This document shows, in pieces, positions 47,215 through 55,044 of a DNA stretch of 64,000 bases. Position numbers and translations under genes: made by a program. Position 1 is the stretch's first letter; each line of letters opens with the position of its first letter. Under the pieces are notes generated by a model. The model was not told the origin of the DNA, made no database searches, and saw only the letters and a list, made by a program, of their open reading frames with translations. Source of the stretch: an uncultured Amylibacter sp. (lineage in GTDB: Bacteria > Pseudomonadota > Alphaproteobacteria > Rhodobacterales > Rhodobacteraceae); assembly GCA_959347425.1 (NCBI GenBank), contig OY365741.1:372001-436000 (forward strand), in the 5' to 3' direction.

Positions 47215-48834
47215 TTAATCTTGGGTATCGGGGTTAAGGGCGATAAATCCGCCACCAAAACCATACCGAATGTTTGGGTTGCTGATAAACGCGCCGATTG
47301 CGCCGTGTTGGCCGATAAGCCCGTGGAGCCGCCCCGTTTTCACACCCGTTGGTGTCGCGGTTTCATCACCATCGGCGAACTTGCCCGCGATAACTGTGCC
47401 ATCCATGACTCCCAGTGCGTCATAGCTGCCCTGCACCTGATAATAGGTGGCAAAATCGGGATGCTGGGCGGTATAATCGGTCGGCACAAAGGCGCGAGCC
47501 GTTCGGTTTGCCAAATCAAGGTAAAGCGTGAAATCCACCGCAGTGGCGTGATAGGCATAATACCCCCTTGCGCTAAACACCCCGTCCCATTCGGCGGTTG
47601 TGGCGGCATCTTGGAGTGGCAAAGGCAAGGGGTCGCCCAAATCCGTATCGGCAAAAATCCCCGCGTAATAGGTGAATCGGTCGCTATCCGCGTGGCTTAA
47701 CCCGCCAAAGGCGACGCCATTGGTGGCATCCCCATTAAAATCACGCGTACCATCGCCGTTTTTTAGGTTCAATGTATAAATCCGCGCCTTCGCGTGTCCC
47801 TGTTTCCTAACATCGCCCAGATTCAACCCGTCCGCCGTGCCTTGTAAGAATTGGCTTTGCAGGCGGTCCGGGCTGGCTAGGGCTGGTGGAGTTTTATCAA
47901 ACCCTTGCAGAAGACTGGCAGTGGTCGGGCGGGTCAGCACGGTATCCGCGCAGAGCGTGTGGCTGGCGTTATCCTTCACCCCGCAAAACGCCATACGGCT
48001 GGTGCGGGCGGGGGTGTTGTTACAACCGCTGGCAAACGGATCAAGCACGCAAGCATCCCGCACAATAACCCCCGTGCAAATGGCATCGCTGGCGTTACCG
48101 CCAAGGGCGCAGAACTCCGCACGGTTATCGCGAGCATCGGCGTATTTATCGCCGCAAAGGGGGGCGAAAGGCTCTGCCACGCAGGGATCGCGAATAATCG
48201 CACTGGTGCAAATATCATTGGCGGCGTTGCCATCGGTTTGGCAGAAAACGGTGCGGTCGCGGCGGGCGGTATCAAAGTGATAATCGCAAATCGGGGCAAA
48301 CGGGTCTCGGGCGCAAATATCGGTGGTAATATCGGTGCAATAAGCGTTTGCGTTGTTCCCGCCCAAGGCACAAAAATCGGCTCTGCGTGTGCGGGCGGAG
48401 GCGTAAATATCCCGGCAGTCCTGCTGATATGGATTTGTAATACAGGGATAGTGTGCTAACAAATTGGGGCAGTTCGGGTTGGTGCCCGCGCCTATTGTGC
48501 AGGTTTCAATCAGCAAATCACGGCGGTCTTGGAAATCCGCCCCGCAAGCTGGGTTAAACGGATCATCGGTGCACAGGTGTTTAATGGCAGTGGCGCAGAG
48601 GTCGCTGGTGGCGTTGTCGTTGGCGGTGCAAAAGGTTATGAAATCTTGGCGAGCATCGGCGAATTCTTCGCCACAGGTGCTGAGGAACGGATCAAGCACG
48701 CAGACCGCTAATAGCGGGGAGTCGCCATCGACGCCAAGCTGTTTGTTTATGGCGGTAAAGCCGTCCTGTGAGCAGGCGGTTAGGGCGAATAATAACGCGG
48801 TGAGCGTGGTTAGGAGTGTGCGGTTTGGTGTCAT
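47215..48834 (-). CDS. Cys-repeat/beta-module lipoprotein, operon gene 1 (539 aa)
   Basis: 539 residues from the ATG at 48834, which gives MTPNRTLLTTLTALLFALTAC, Cys21. Six Cys-rich repeats (CVLDPFLSTC, CTDDPFNPAC, CITNPYQQDC, CARDPFAPIC, CVAEPFAPLC, CVLDPFASGC) occupy about residues 35-300. One beta-rich module follows: YYAGIFADTDLGDPL, AEWDGVF, DFTLYLDLANRTARA, ending LHGLIGQHGAIGAF and FGGGFIALNP. First gene of the seven-gene unit. No strong promoter is evident in the 100 bp upstream. Confidence 0.87.
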   Translation of the reverse strand: MTPNRTLLTTLTALLFALTACSQDGFTAINKQLGVDGDSPLLAVCVLDPFLSTCGEEFADARQDFITFCTANDNATSDLCATAIKHLCTDDPFNPACGADFQDRRDLLIETCTIGAGTNPNCPNLLAHYPCITNPYQQDCRDIYASARTRRADFCALGGNNANAYCTDITTDICARDPFAPICDYHFDTARRDRTVFCQTDGNAANDICTSAIIRDPCVAEPFAPLCGDKYADARDNRAEFCALGGNASDAICTGVIVRDACVLDPFASGCNNTPARTSRMAFCGVKDNASHTLCADTVLTRPTTASLLQGFDKTPPALASPDRLQSQFLQGTADGLNLGDVRKQGHAKARIYTLNLKNGDGTRDFNGDATNGVAFGGLSHADSDRFTYYAGIFADTDLGDPLPLPLQDAATTAEWDGVFSARGYYAYHATAVDFTLYLDLANRTARAFVPTDYTAQHPDFATYYQVQGSYDALGVMDGTVIAGKFADGDETATPTGVKTGRLHGLIGQHGAIGAFISNPNIRYGFGGGFIALNPDTQD

Positions 48835-48947
48835 TGTCTGGTCTCTAGGGGATTCGGTGTATGATTCGCTGTGTCTTTGGGTTGGTTTGGATGTATAAAA
48901 CAAAGGTTTGTGTCCGGGTGGGGGGGTGTATGGGTTTATGTGGTTAT

Positions 48948-48996
48948 CGCCAATTTAGCCCATTGGAGCGGGTTTTCAAAACGAATTAAATTGGCG
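48948..48996. repeat. Inverted repeat upstream of the lipoprotein operon
   Basis: CGCCAATTTA (48948-48957) and TAAATTGGCG (48987-48996), 29 bp apart, about 115 bp upstream of operon gene 1; could be a stem-loop or an operator pair. It lies within the 1060-bp gap 48835-49894, which is otherwise repeat elements. Confidence 0.5.
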
Positions 48997-49060
48997 TTTA
49001 GCCATAAATATATGACAAATTTAGCGATTAGTTGTTAAGGATTAGCAATGAATGATTGGT

Positions 49061-49128
<68 letters not shown>

Positions 49129-49137
49129 GCGAGTCTG

Positions 49138-49396
49138 CCCTTCGGGTCTTCGTCATAACTTCGTTATGCCGACCAGCTCCACGCGAGGGCGTGGTCTTTT
49201 GCGCGTAGTCTCTTACGCTTTTCAAGCGTAAGCAGACGTGGCGCAAAAGCCCTTCGGTTTCAAGACGATAGGGATTCTATAAATTTACTATCTGGATTAA
49301 CAAGACGTTAGATTGGATGATTTGCAAAGAATACTTGGGAAGTGACGATAGGCTTGCCCTAAATTTATTTAGGCTTTGCCTATAAACTAGGACAGG
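49138..49396. repeat. Family A element, inverted copy (copy 3)
   Basis: Reverse complement of 4888-5208 and 62045-62333 over most of its length; starts with the constant-flank hairpin 49138-49177 (stem CATAAC/GTTATG). The central hairpin is replaced by TTACGCTTTTCAAGCGTAA. Confidence 0.88.
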
Positions 49397-49470
49397 CTCG
49401 GGGCGCGCAGGCTACCCGAAGGGGGGCTTGTCCCCCCAAAGGGTAGGGGCGCGCCCCCTCCCCTCTAAAA

Positions 49471-49511
49471 GCTGGTCGGCATTGCGTAGCAATGACGAAG
49501 ACCCGCAGGGC
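49471..49511. repeat. Constant-flank hairpin, CATTGC/GCAATG variant
   Basis: GCTGGTCGG, stem CATTGC-GTA-GCAATG, ACGAAGACCCGCAGGGC. Same stem as at 5168-5208. Confidence 0.85.
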
Positions 49512-49722
49512 ATTCATCATTATCTAGAGCAAACATATCGTCTAGGAAACGACCACCCAAAAGGTGGTCGCGCGCACCCTCACCCCCACGGGTGCGCGTC
49601 AGCTTATCGGTTGTACTGGGTCAATAGTCTTTAAGAGTCGCTGGTGACGCAAAACCCTATTATCCTCGCTAAAAAGACGCACACCCTTCGGGTTCGCGCG
49701 ACCCGTGCCAAACATAAACAAT
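49501..49722. repeat. Family C element, left copy (inverted partner at 58515-58733)
   Basis: About 220 bp whose reverse complement is found at 58515-58733: shared blocks include GTGGTCGCGCGCACCCTCAC, ACGGGTGCGCGTCAGCTTAT, GAGTCGCTGGTGACGCAAA and TTCGGGTTCGCGCGACCCGT. Internal stems such as ACCACCC/GGGTGGT are kept. No gene. Confidence 0.88.
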
Positions 49723-49755
49723 GGTTATTTTATTTAACAAATACTCGCCAAGTAT

Positions 49756-49868
49756 AGCCAAAGGCTTTTGTGTATGGGCTTTTGCATGTTTTTATCTCAG
49801 TCGGGCAGGTTCAACTGCCCTTATGCAAAAGCTCTATATGCACAAAAGCCCCGCCCTCAGCAAACGAG
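49756..49868. repeat. Family B element, copy 1
   Basis: About 113 bp, matching 58214-58326 and 63480-63592 in inverted orientation. Symmetric arms AAAGGCTTTTGTGTATGGGC and GCACAAAAGCCCCGCC surround a central hairpin GGGCAGGTTCAACTGCCC. Confidence 0.88.
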
Positions 49869-49894
49869 ACGCGAGGCTTGACCCACAAAACAAT

Positions 49895-50392
49895 TTATTG
49901 CTCTTCCTGCCATTTTTCCGCTAACGTCTGAAATTCACGGTAAAGGCGGGGTTTGCCGCTCTTTTCACGCAGGGCATCAATAAAAGGCTCAGTCTTCTGC
50001 CAATCCGCAACCAACGGAGACTGTAAGAAATCCTTAAAAACCGCTTCCGACAATATCTCTCGGTTTATGCTAATCGCCACTTGTTCGTGGTGATTCAGCA
50101 TTTTAACAATGGCCTTATATTCGGTAGTTTTGGAATTGCTGGCGTGTTTATCAATCAAAGTCGCGCCATCCCGTGCTTTAATAAAATCATCGCGCATTTT
50201 TATATGCTTATCATCCCACAGGATGTTTTGCATCATAGCAATGGTTTCACGGTCTTTGAAATTTTTGCGGTTTTCGCGAATCGTTCGGTTGGAAACTTTC
50301 CACGCCAATAAAGCAGCAAGAGCAATCGCCAAGCTGGGGGTAGATACGACAAAGGAAACCCCTGCCGAAAGGTAGGAAAATAAGGTCATCAC
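49895..50392 (-). CDS. DUF4760-like membrane-anchored protein, copy 1
   Basis: 165 residues. One N-terminal membrane segment (VSFVVSTPSLAIALAALLAW) and a helical cytoplasmic domain with KNFKDRETIAMMQNILWDD, KARDG, MLNHHEQVAISINREILSE and REFQTLAEKWQ, the pattern of DUF4760. The start is GTG at 50392, 8 bp after AGGGGG; ATG at 50389 is an alternative. That ribosome site lies in the 3' arm of a hairpin that follows a 13-codon leader. About 40% identical to copy 2 at 53051. Function unknown. Confidence 0.8.
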   Translation of the reverse strand: MMTLFSYLSAGVSFVVSTPSLAIALAALLAWKVSNRTIRENRKNFKDRETIAMMQNILWDDKHIKMRDDFIKARDGATLIDKHASNSKTTEYKAIVKMLNHHEQVAISINREILSEAVFKDFLQSPLVADWQKTEPFIDALREKSGKPRLYREFQTLAEKWQEEQ

Positions 50393-50400
50393 AGCAAAAG

Positions 50401-50419
50401 CCCCCTATGAACTAGGGGA
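50401..50419 (-). promoter_or_regulatory. Hairpin masking the ribosome site of DUF4760 copy 1
   Basis: On the minus-strand RNA: CCCCTA-GTTCA-TAGGGG. The 3' arm is the ribosome-binding sequence; the 5' arm starts 7 bases after the leader stop. The same hairpin at 53025-53043 has different bases but identical size. Confidence 0.7.
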
Positions 50420-50425
50420 CGGGGT

Positions 50426-50467
50426 TTAATCCCAGCCGTCAGATGTAATAATAGTAGTGTTAGTCAT
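50426..50467 (-). CDS. 13-residue leader peptide, copy 1
   Basis: MTNTTIITSDGWD then TAA. Preceded by GAAAGGGTTAATT directly before the ATG, identical in copy 2 at 52977-53018 (MTITTILLSGGWD). Length, start, ribosome site and the ending GWD are conserved while five residues differ. Translation is expected to control opening of the hairpin downstream. Confidence 0.65.
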   Translation of the reverse strand: MTNTTIITSDGWD

Positions 50468-50489
50468 AATTAACCCTTTCATGTGTTTT

Positions 50490-50518
50490 AATGTAGGGGG
50501 TTTTGGGGGGGAATGCAA
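50490..50518 (-). promoter_or_regulatory. Promoter of leader/DUF4760 copy 1
   Basis: Minus strand: TTGCAT, 17-bp C-rich spacer, TACATT; the leader ATG follows 22 bp after the -10. Same arrangement in copy 2. Confidence 0.75.
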
Positions 50519-50567
50519 GGGGAAAATGGGGTTTTATGTACGAAAAGTGCGGAAAACTTGCCCTTTA

Positions 50568-50601
50568 TGACGCAGGGAATGGGAATTGAACCCATAACTA
50601 A
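50568..50601 (-). pseudogene. tRNA-Gly 3'-end fragment
   Basis: 34 bases covering variable loop, T arm and acceptor 3' strand, matching the intact tRNA-Gly end at 52836-52869 at about 27 of 34 positions. T stem ATGGG/CCCAT with loop TTCAATT is intact; no matching 5' acceptor strand is found upstream, so it is not a full tRNA. The duplicated module begins here. The rest of 50468-50694 holds the promoter above and nothing else I can name. Confidence 0.7.
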
Positions 50602-50694
50602 CACATAAATACCTAAAAAACCACTTGATTCTTTTCAAAATAAAATGATAAAGAACCTCAAACTTCATCCACCCGACCACAAGGACACCCTTCC

Positions 50695-52740
50695 ATGTCA
50701 TCCACCGACCCGCTCATCATCTTCACACCCTCTGGTAAACGCGGCCATTTCCCCAAAGGCACACCCGTCCTCAGCGCGGCACGGCAACTGGGCGTTGATA
50801 TTGATTCGGTTTGCGGCGGCCGAGGAATATGCTCCAAATGCCAAATCACACCCTCCTACGGTGATTTCGCCAAATTCGGCGTTAATGTCAGCGAAACCGC
50901 CCTGTCCGATTGGAACGAGGTGGAAGACCGCTATCACCAAAAGCGCGGATTAAAGAAAGGTCGCCGTTTGGGTTGCCAAGCCAAAATCCAAGGCGATGTT
51001 ATCATTGACGTTCCGCCCGAAAGCCAAGTCCATAAACAGGTCGTTCGCAAACGCGCCGAAACCCGTGATATTTTCATAAACCCCTCCATCAAACTGTTTT
51101 ATTTGGAGGTTCAAGAGCCCGATATGCACGACCCATCAGGGGATTTTGAACGGCTCTGCATGGCTATGAAAGCGCAATGGAAGATTGATAATCTAACCGC
51201 GCCCCTGTCTATTATGAAAGAATTGCAACCCGCCTTGCGCAAGGGCAACTGGAAGGTCACCATCGCAGTTTATCTGGGTAACACAAACCATCCCGCCGAA
51301 ATCCTGCAAATCTGGCCTGGGTACTATGACGGGGCGTTTTATGGGGTGGCGGTAGACCTCGGCTCCACCACCATCGCCGCCCATCTGTGCAATTTGCAAA
51401 CGGGGGAAGTCGTTGCTTCCAACGGTATTATGAACCCGCAAATCCGCTTTGGGGAGGATTTGATGAGCCGTGTTTCCTATTCCATGATGAACGCCAGTGG
51501 CGCGGATGAGATGACAAAAGCCGTGCGTGAAGGCATTTGCGCCCTTTTCACCCAGATTTGTAGTGAAGCGGAGATTGACAAAGACCTCGTCATGGATGTC
51601 ACCTTTGTTTGCAACCCTGTGATGCATCATTTGCTGCTCGGGATTGACCCGCTTGCCTTGGGGCAAGCGCCGTTTGCCTTGGCGACTTCGGATAGTTTAT
51701 CCCTGCTGGGTGTGGATTTGGAATTGAATATCCATCCACGAGCCCATGTCTATATCCTGCCGTGTATCGCCGGGCATGTTGGCGCGGATGCGGCGGCGGT
51801 TGTGCTATCGGAAAGCCCGAATACGTCTGAGGATTTGGTGCTGGTCGTGGATGTCGGCACGAATGCCGAGATTCTGCTGGGTAATAAAGACCGCCTGCTG
51901 GCGTGTTCCTCGCCCACTGGTCCTGCCTTTGAAGGGGCGCAGATTTCCAGCGGACAACGTGCCGCGCCCGGTGCGATTGAACACGCTCGGATTGACCCCA
52001 AAACCAAAGAAGTGCGGTTTAGCGTGATTGGCAGCGAGCTCTGGTCGAATCACGCGGATTTTGCCAAATCCACGTTGGACAGTGGGATTACGGGGATTTG
52101 TGGCTCTGGTATTATTGAATTAATTGCCGAAATGCGTATTGCTGGGCTGGTCGATAGCGCGGGGCTGATTGGCGGACCCGAACAAACTGGGACGGAGCGG
52201 TGTTTTCTGGACGGGCGGACCTATTCGTATTTGGTTTATGATGGGACGGAATCGGGGGGGCCGAAAATCAGCGTGACGAACGGTGATATTCGCGCGATTC
52301 AAATGGCGAAATCCGCCTTGTATTCTGGGGCGAGGTTGCTGATGGATAAACTAGACGTGGATACCGTGGATAGAGTCGTTCTGGCGGGGGCTTTCGGGGC
52401 GCATATCAGCCCGAAACACGCGATGGTACTGGGGATGATTCCCGATTGCGTGCTGGAAAAGGTGACTTCGGCGGGGAACGCGGCGGGGACTGGTGCGCGG
52501 ATTGCTCTTTTGAATAAGGACTCGCGGGCAGAGATTGAACGGATAGTGGGTGAGATTGATAAGATAGAAACGGCGATAGAACCGAGGTTTCAGGAGCATT
52601 TCGTTAATGCTTCCGCGATACCGAATTCTGTTGATGGGTTTGCGATTTTACGTGGGATTGTGGATTTGCCGGATATTAGTTTTAATGCCGATGCCCGTGC
52701 CGAACGCGGTGGTGGGCGTGGGCGGCGTAGGGCGCGGTAA
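50695..52740 (+). CDS. ASKHA-domain reductive activator with N-terminal 2Fe-2S ferredoxin domain (RACo-like)
   Basis: 681 residues. The N-terminal ferredoxin has C40-GGRGI-C46-SK-C49 and a fourth ligand C94 (RRLGCQAK). Residues about 215-650 form the ASKHA ATPase-like domain (DUF4445): VAVDLGSTTIAAHLC, LVVDVGTNAEILLGN, CSSPTGPAFEGAQIS, GICGSGIIELIAEM, VVLAGAFGAHIS. Such proteins use ATP to push an electron into corrinoid proteins that have become oxidised, reactivating methyltransferases. No methyltransferase is adjacent here. The tail is Gly/Arg-rich (ERGGGRGRRRAR). Confidence 0.88.
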   Translation: MSSTDPLIIFTPSGKRGHFPKGTPVLSAARQLGVDIDSVCGGRGICSKCQITPSYGDFAKFGVNVSETALSDWNEVEDRYHQKRGLKKGRRLGCQAKIQGDVIIDVPPESQVHKQVVRKRAETRDIFINPSIKLFYLEVQEPDMHDPSGDFERLCMAMKAQWKIDNLTAPLSIMKELQPALRKGNWKVTIAVYLGNTNHPAEILQIWPGYYDGAFYGVAVDLGSTTIAAHLCNLQTGEVVASNGIMNPQIRFGEDLMSRVSYSMMNASGADEMTKAVREGICALFTQICSEAEIDKDLVMDVTFVCNPVMHHLLLGIDPLALGQAPFALATSDSLSLLGVDLELNIHPRAHVYILPCIAGHVGADAAAVVLSESPNTSEDLVLVVDVGTNAEILLGNKDRLLACSSPTGPAFEGAQISSGQRAAPGAIEHARIDPKTKEVRFSVIGSELWSNHADFAKSTLDSGITGICGSGIIELIAEMRIAGLVDSAGLIGGPEQTGTERCFLDGRTYSYLVYDGTESGGPKISVTNGDIRAIQMAKSALYSGARLLMDKLDVDTVDRVVLAGAFGAHISPKHAMVLGMIPDCVLEKVTSAGNAAGTGARIALLNKDSRAEIERIVGEIDKIETAIEPRFQEHFVNASAIPNSVDGFAILRGIVDLPDISFNADARAERGGGRGRRRAR

Positions 52741-52757
52741 GCTGGTTTTAACGGGGG

Positions 52758-52786
52758 TTGCAAAGGGGTTTGCGTTGCGGTATAAC
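52758..52786 (+). promoter_or_regulatory. tRNA-Gly promoter
   Basis: TTGCAA, 17-bp spacer, TATAAC, ending 9 bp before the tRNA. The same -35 variant (TTGCAA or TTGCAT) recurs in other promoters of this window. Confidence 0.75.
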
Positions 52787-52795
52787 GCGATCCGT

Positions 52796-52869
52796 GCGGG
52801 TATGGTGAAAAGGTATCACGCGAGCTTCCCAAGCTTAAGTTACGGGTTCAATTCCCGTTACCCGCTCCA
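52796..52869 (+). tRNA. tRNA-Gly (anticodon CCC)
   Basis: 74 nt with encoded CCA. Acceptor GCGGGTA/TACCCGC, D stem GTGA/TCAC, anticodon loop TTCCCAA with CCC at the anticodon positions, T arm ACGGG-TTCAATT-CCCGT, discriminator T as usual for glycine. The anticodon stem CGAGC/GCTTA has one C-A mismatch at its top and a G-T pair, slightly weak. It reads GGG codons. Its 3' end marks the start of the second leader/DUF4760 module. Confidence 0.93.
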
Positions 52870-52926
52870 TAAAACAGGGTTTTTGCAATTTTTTTGCAGT
52901 TTCCCCCAAATAAACACAAAAACCCC

Positions 52927-52955
52927 TTGCATTCCCCCCAAAAACCCCCTATATT
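52927..52955 (+). promoter_or_regulatory. Promoter of leader/DUF4760 copy 2
   Basis: TTGCAT, 17-bp spacer, TATATT; leader ATG 21 bp after the -10. Confidence 0.78.
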
Positions 52956-52976
52956 AAAAATACGAAAGGGTTAATT

Positions 52977-53018
52977 ATGACTATCACCACTATTCTTTTA
53001 TCTGGCGGCTGGGATTAA
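52977..53018 (+). CDS. 13-residue leader peptide, copy 2
   Basis: MTITTILLSGGWD then TAA, with GAAAGGGTTAATT before the ATG. Partner of 50426-50467. The stop codon TAA is also the loop of a small stem GGGAT/ATCCC (53011-53023). Starts 107 bp after the tRNA-Gly end. Confidence 0.68.
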   Translation: MTITTILLSGGWD

Positions 53019-53024
53019 ATCCCG

Positions 53025-53043
53025 TTCCCTAAACCATAGGGAA
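53025..53043 (+). promoter_or_regulatory. Hairpin masking the ribosome site of DUF4760 copy 2
   Basis: TTCCCTA-AACCA-TAGGGAA, perfect 7-bp stem and 5-nt loop. AGGGA of the 3' arm is the only ribosome site for the TTG at 53051. Six bases separate the leader stop from the 5' arm, so a terminating ribosome would cover that arm and free the site. Confidence 0.72.
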
Positions 53044-53050
53044 TTTTGCT

Positions 53051-53554
53051 TTGCTAACCTTGTTTTATTGTCTTCGGGCAATACTTTACTTTATCCTATA
53101 CACGCCCAGTGTGGCTATTCTTCTGTCTGCTTCTTTGGCGGGGTGGTGGTCTCGGCAGGCGATTCGCAAAAACCGCGAAATCCTCCAAAATCGTGAAACC
53201 ATGGCGTTGATGAACCATATTGTATGGGATGCCGAATACATAGAAATGCGTGCGGCTTTTGTCAAAGCACGGGACGGACGCACGGGTATTAAAGGCTTTA
53301 TTGGCAAGCCTAATACTACCGCGTTCAAAGCTATCAATCAAATGATGAACCATTACGAGCTGTTGGCGATTGGCGTAGACCGCAATATATTATCGCAAGA
53401 CGTTCTTAAAGGTTTTATAGGAAAACGGCTGGTGGCGGATTGGAAAGCATCAAAGGAATTTGTTATGGCATTGCGCAAAAAGAATAAGGATAAGGAAAAT
53501 TATATTTTCTGTGAATTTGAAAATTTAGCGGGCGAATGGGAAACCGAGGTATAA
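53051..53554 (+). CDS. DUF4760-like membrane-anchored protein, copy 2
   Basis: 167 residues, TTG start at 53051 aligned with the GTG of copy 1. Membrane segment at about 8-30 (AILYFILYTPSVAILLSASLAG), then RKNREILQNRETMALMNHIVWD, KARDG, MMNHYELLAIGVDRNILSQDVLKGF and FENLAGEWE. Same family as 49895. Followed after 67 bp by a pentapeptide-repeat gene on the same strand; the gap contains the GACCCTGATAGAGG string (53562-53583) also found upstream of the paralogous pentapeptide gene. Confidence 0.8.
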   Translation: MLTLFYCLRAILYFILYTPSVAILLSASLAGWWSRQAIRKNREILQNRETMALMNHIVWDAEYIEMRAAFVKARDGRTGIKGFIGKPNTTAFKAINQMMNHYELLAIGVDRNILSQDVLKGFIGKRLVADWKASKEFVMALRKKNKDKENYIFCEFENLAGEWETEV

Positions 53555-53621
53555 GCCGCTTGCGACCCGACCCTGATAGAGGCTCTTGTCCTTTTGTGCG
53601 ATATGGTGTATGGCGTGGGGT

Positions 53622-55043
53622 ATGAGTGAGATAATACAATTAGATAAAAGCACGTTCAACCCTGACGAAAGCAGCGATTGGCTTTGGCTTGTAGAAAAAA
53701 CTATTGCGCTTGATAAAGCGTCTGGCACACCGAATGGTTGGCATTGGTTTTGGGTTATTTATTACTTACAAAAACAAAATCATATTCCAAATTTTGATTT
53801 CGAAAAAATAGAAAATACACTTCCCGAAGAGCATTGGCGAATTACACAAAAAAAAGAAGATTATGAATGGAAACAGCGTGGGGAAAACGCACTCTATAAA
53901 TCTCATGACCTGGGTGTTATTTATGCGCCCCAACCTAACCGACCCGCATCAAAGAAAAAAATGGCGGTATGGGCAAAGAAAGTTCAAATGTCAAAGAAAA
54001 TAACTAGGATAAATTTTTTTGATGCACCATTTTACAAATCCATTGATTTTTCAAGTTTTATTTTTCCTGTAGATACATCTTTTGAAAAAACTCAATTTTT
54101 TAATGAAGTTAATTTTAGAAATACAATATTTTTAAAAGATGCGCTTTTTAATGATGCTAAATTTTTAACAAATGTTCGTTTTAATGGTGCTAAATTTTGT
54201 GAAACTGCGGATTTTGAAGGTGCAATCTTCCACAAAAACACAAGTCATTCCAAAGAAACAGCTAAGTTTAGAAATACCACTTTTAGCAAAATAGCAAATT
54301 TTAGAAATGCCGTTTTCTGGGGATATGCCAATTTCAAAGGTGCAAAACTTGCAGGACGCGCATTTTTTCAAGACGCAACATTTAAATATCATGCCCCACG
54401 TTTTTATGACGCAACATTTAATAATGAAATGACTTGGGCTGGAATCAAATTACCAAATTTTGCAGAAGCTCCCGTTGATAATTATGAAAAAGTTGACAAC
54501 GTTAGCGACGAAGTTAAACGTGTTACTCCTGAAAAAGCCATCAAAAACCATAGAAGAAGAATAGAGGAAAACCAAAACTCTTATGAAAACACGTCAATAC
54601 TATTAAAAAAACAAGGCAAGTATCACGACCAACATTTTTTCTTTCGCGAAGAAATGCGGTGTCGGAGATGGCTTGGTGATGACTTTAACCACGCAATATA
54701 TAGGTTTTATGAATGGTTTGCCGATTATGGCTATGGCGTTGGGCATGCTCTTATCTGGTGGCTATTAAATATGGGTGTCGGTTTTTATATGCTAATGCAT
54801 ATAAATCATAAAGGATATTCTATGGTAGATAACCCGATTAGGTGTTCTTTTTTTACTTCTATTGCCAACGCCCACAGCTTTTTATTCTTTCATAATGGTC
54901 CATTAAAAAGTTGTTATAGAGATTTCAAACATCTCCCAGATTTTACTTTTATTTGGGCAGCACAAACAATAGTAGGTATTCCTCTTTTATTTCTTGTTCT
55001 CCTAACCTTAAGAACCCGTTTCCGCATCAATAACACAAAATAA
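53622..55043 (+). CDS. Pentapeptide-repeat protein with C-terminal membrane pair (paralogue 2)
   Basis: 473 residues from the ATG at 53622 (GTGGGG just upstream); the ATG at 53586 adds 12 residues. N-terminal domain like that at 17318 ([22 protein letters not shown], then NTLPEEHW), a shorter pentapeptide region at about 120-250 ([29 protein letters not shown]), then [16 protein letters not shown], two hydrophobic segments and [18 protein letters not shown] ending. The 140-residue size difference is all in the pentapeptide region. Its stop is 1 bp from the purL ATG. Confidence 0.8.
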   Translation: MSEIIQLDKSTFNPDESSDWLWLVEKTIALDKASGTPNGWHWFWVIYYLQKQNHIPNFDFEKIENTLPEEHWRITQKKEDYEWKQRGENALYKSHDLGVIYAPQPNRPASKKKMAVWAKKVQMSKKITRINFFDAPFYKSIDFSSFIFPVDTSFEKTQFFNEVNFRNTIFLKDALFNDAKFLTNVRFNGAKFCETADFEGAIFHKNTSHSKETAKFRNTTFSKIANFRNAVFWGYANFKGAKLAGRAFFQDATFKYHAPRFYDATFNNEMTWAGIKLPNFAEAPVDNYEKVDNVSDEVKRVTPEKAIKNHRRRIEENQNSYENTSILLKKQGKYHDQHFFFREEMRCRRWLGDDFNHAIYRFYEWFADYGYGVGHALIWWLLNMGVGFYMLMHINHKGYSMVDNPIRCSFFTSIANAHSFLFFHNGPLKSCYRDFKHLPDFTFIWAAQTIVGIPLLFLVLLTLRTRFRINNTK

Positions 55044-55044
55044 A

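Noticed and set aside
50568..50601. Second complete tRNA-Gly
   Set aside because: Only the T arm and acceptor 3' strand are present; no 5' acceptor, D or anticodon arm can be found upstream.
52870..53622. Integrase or prophage next to the tRNA-Gly
   Set aside because: No recombinase, phage structural gene or excisionase is visible anywhere in the window.
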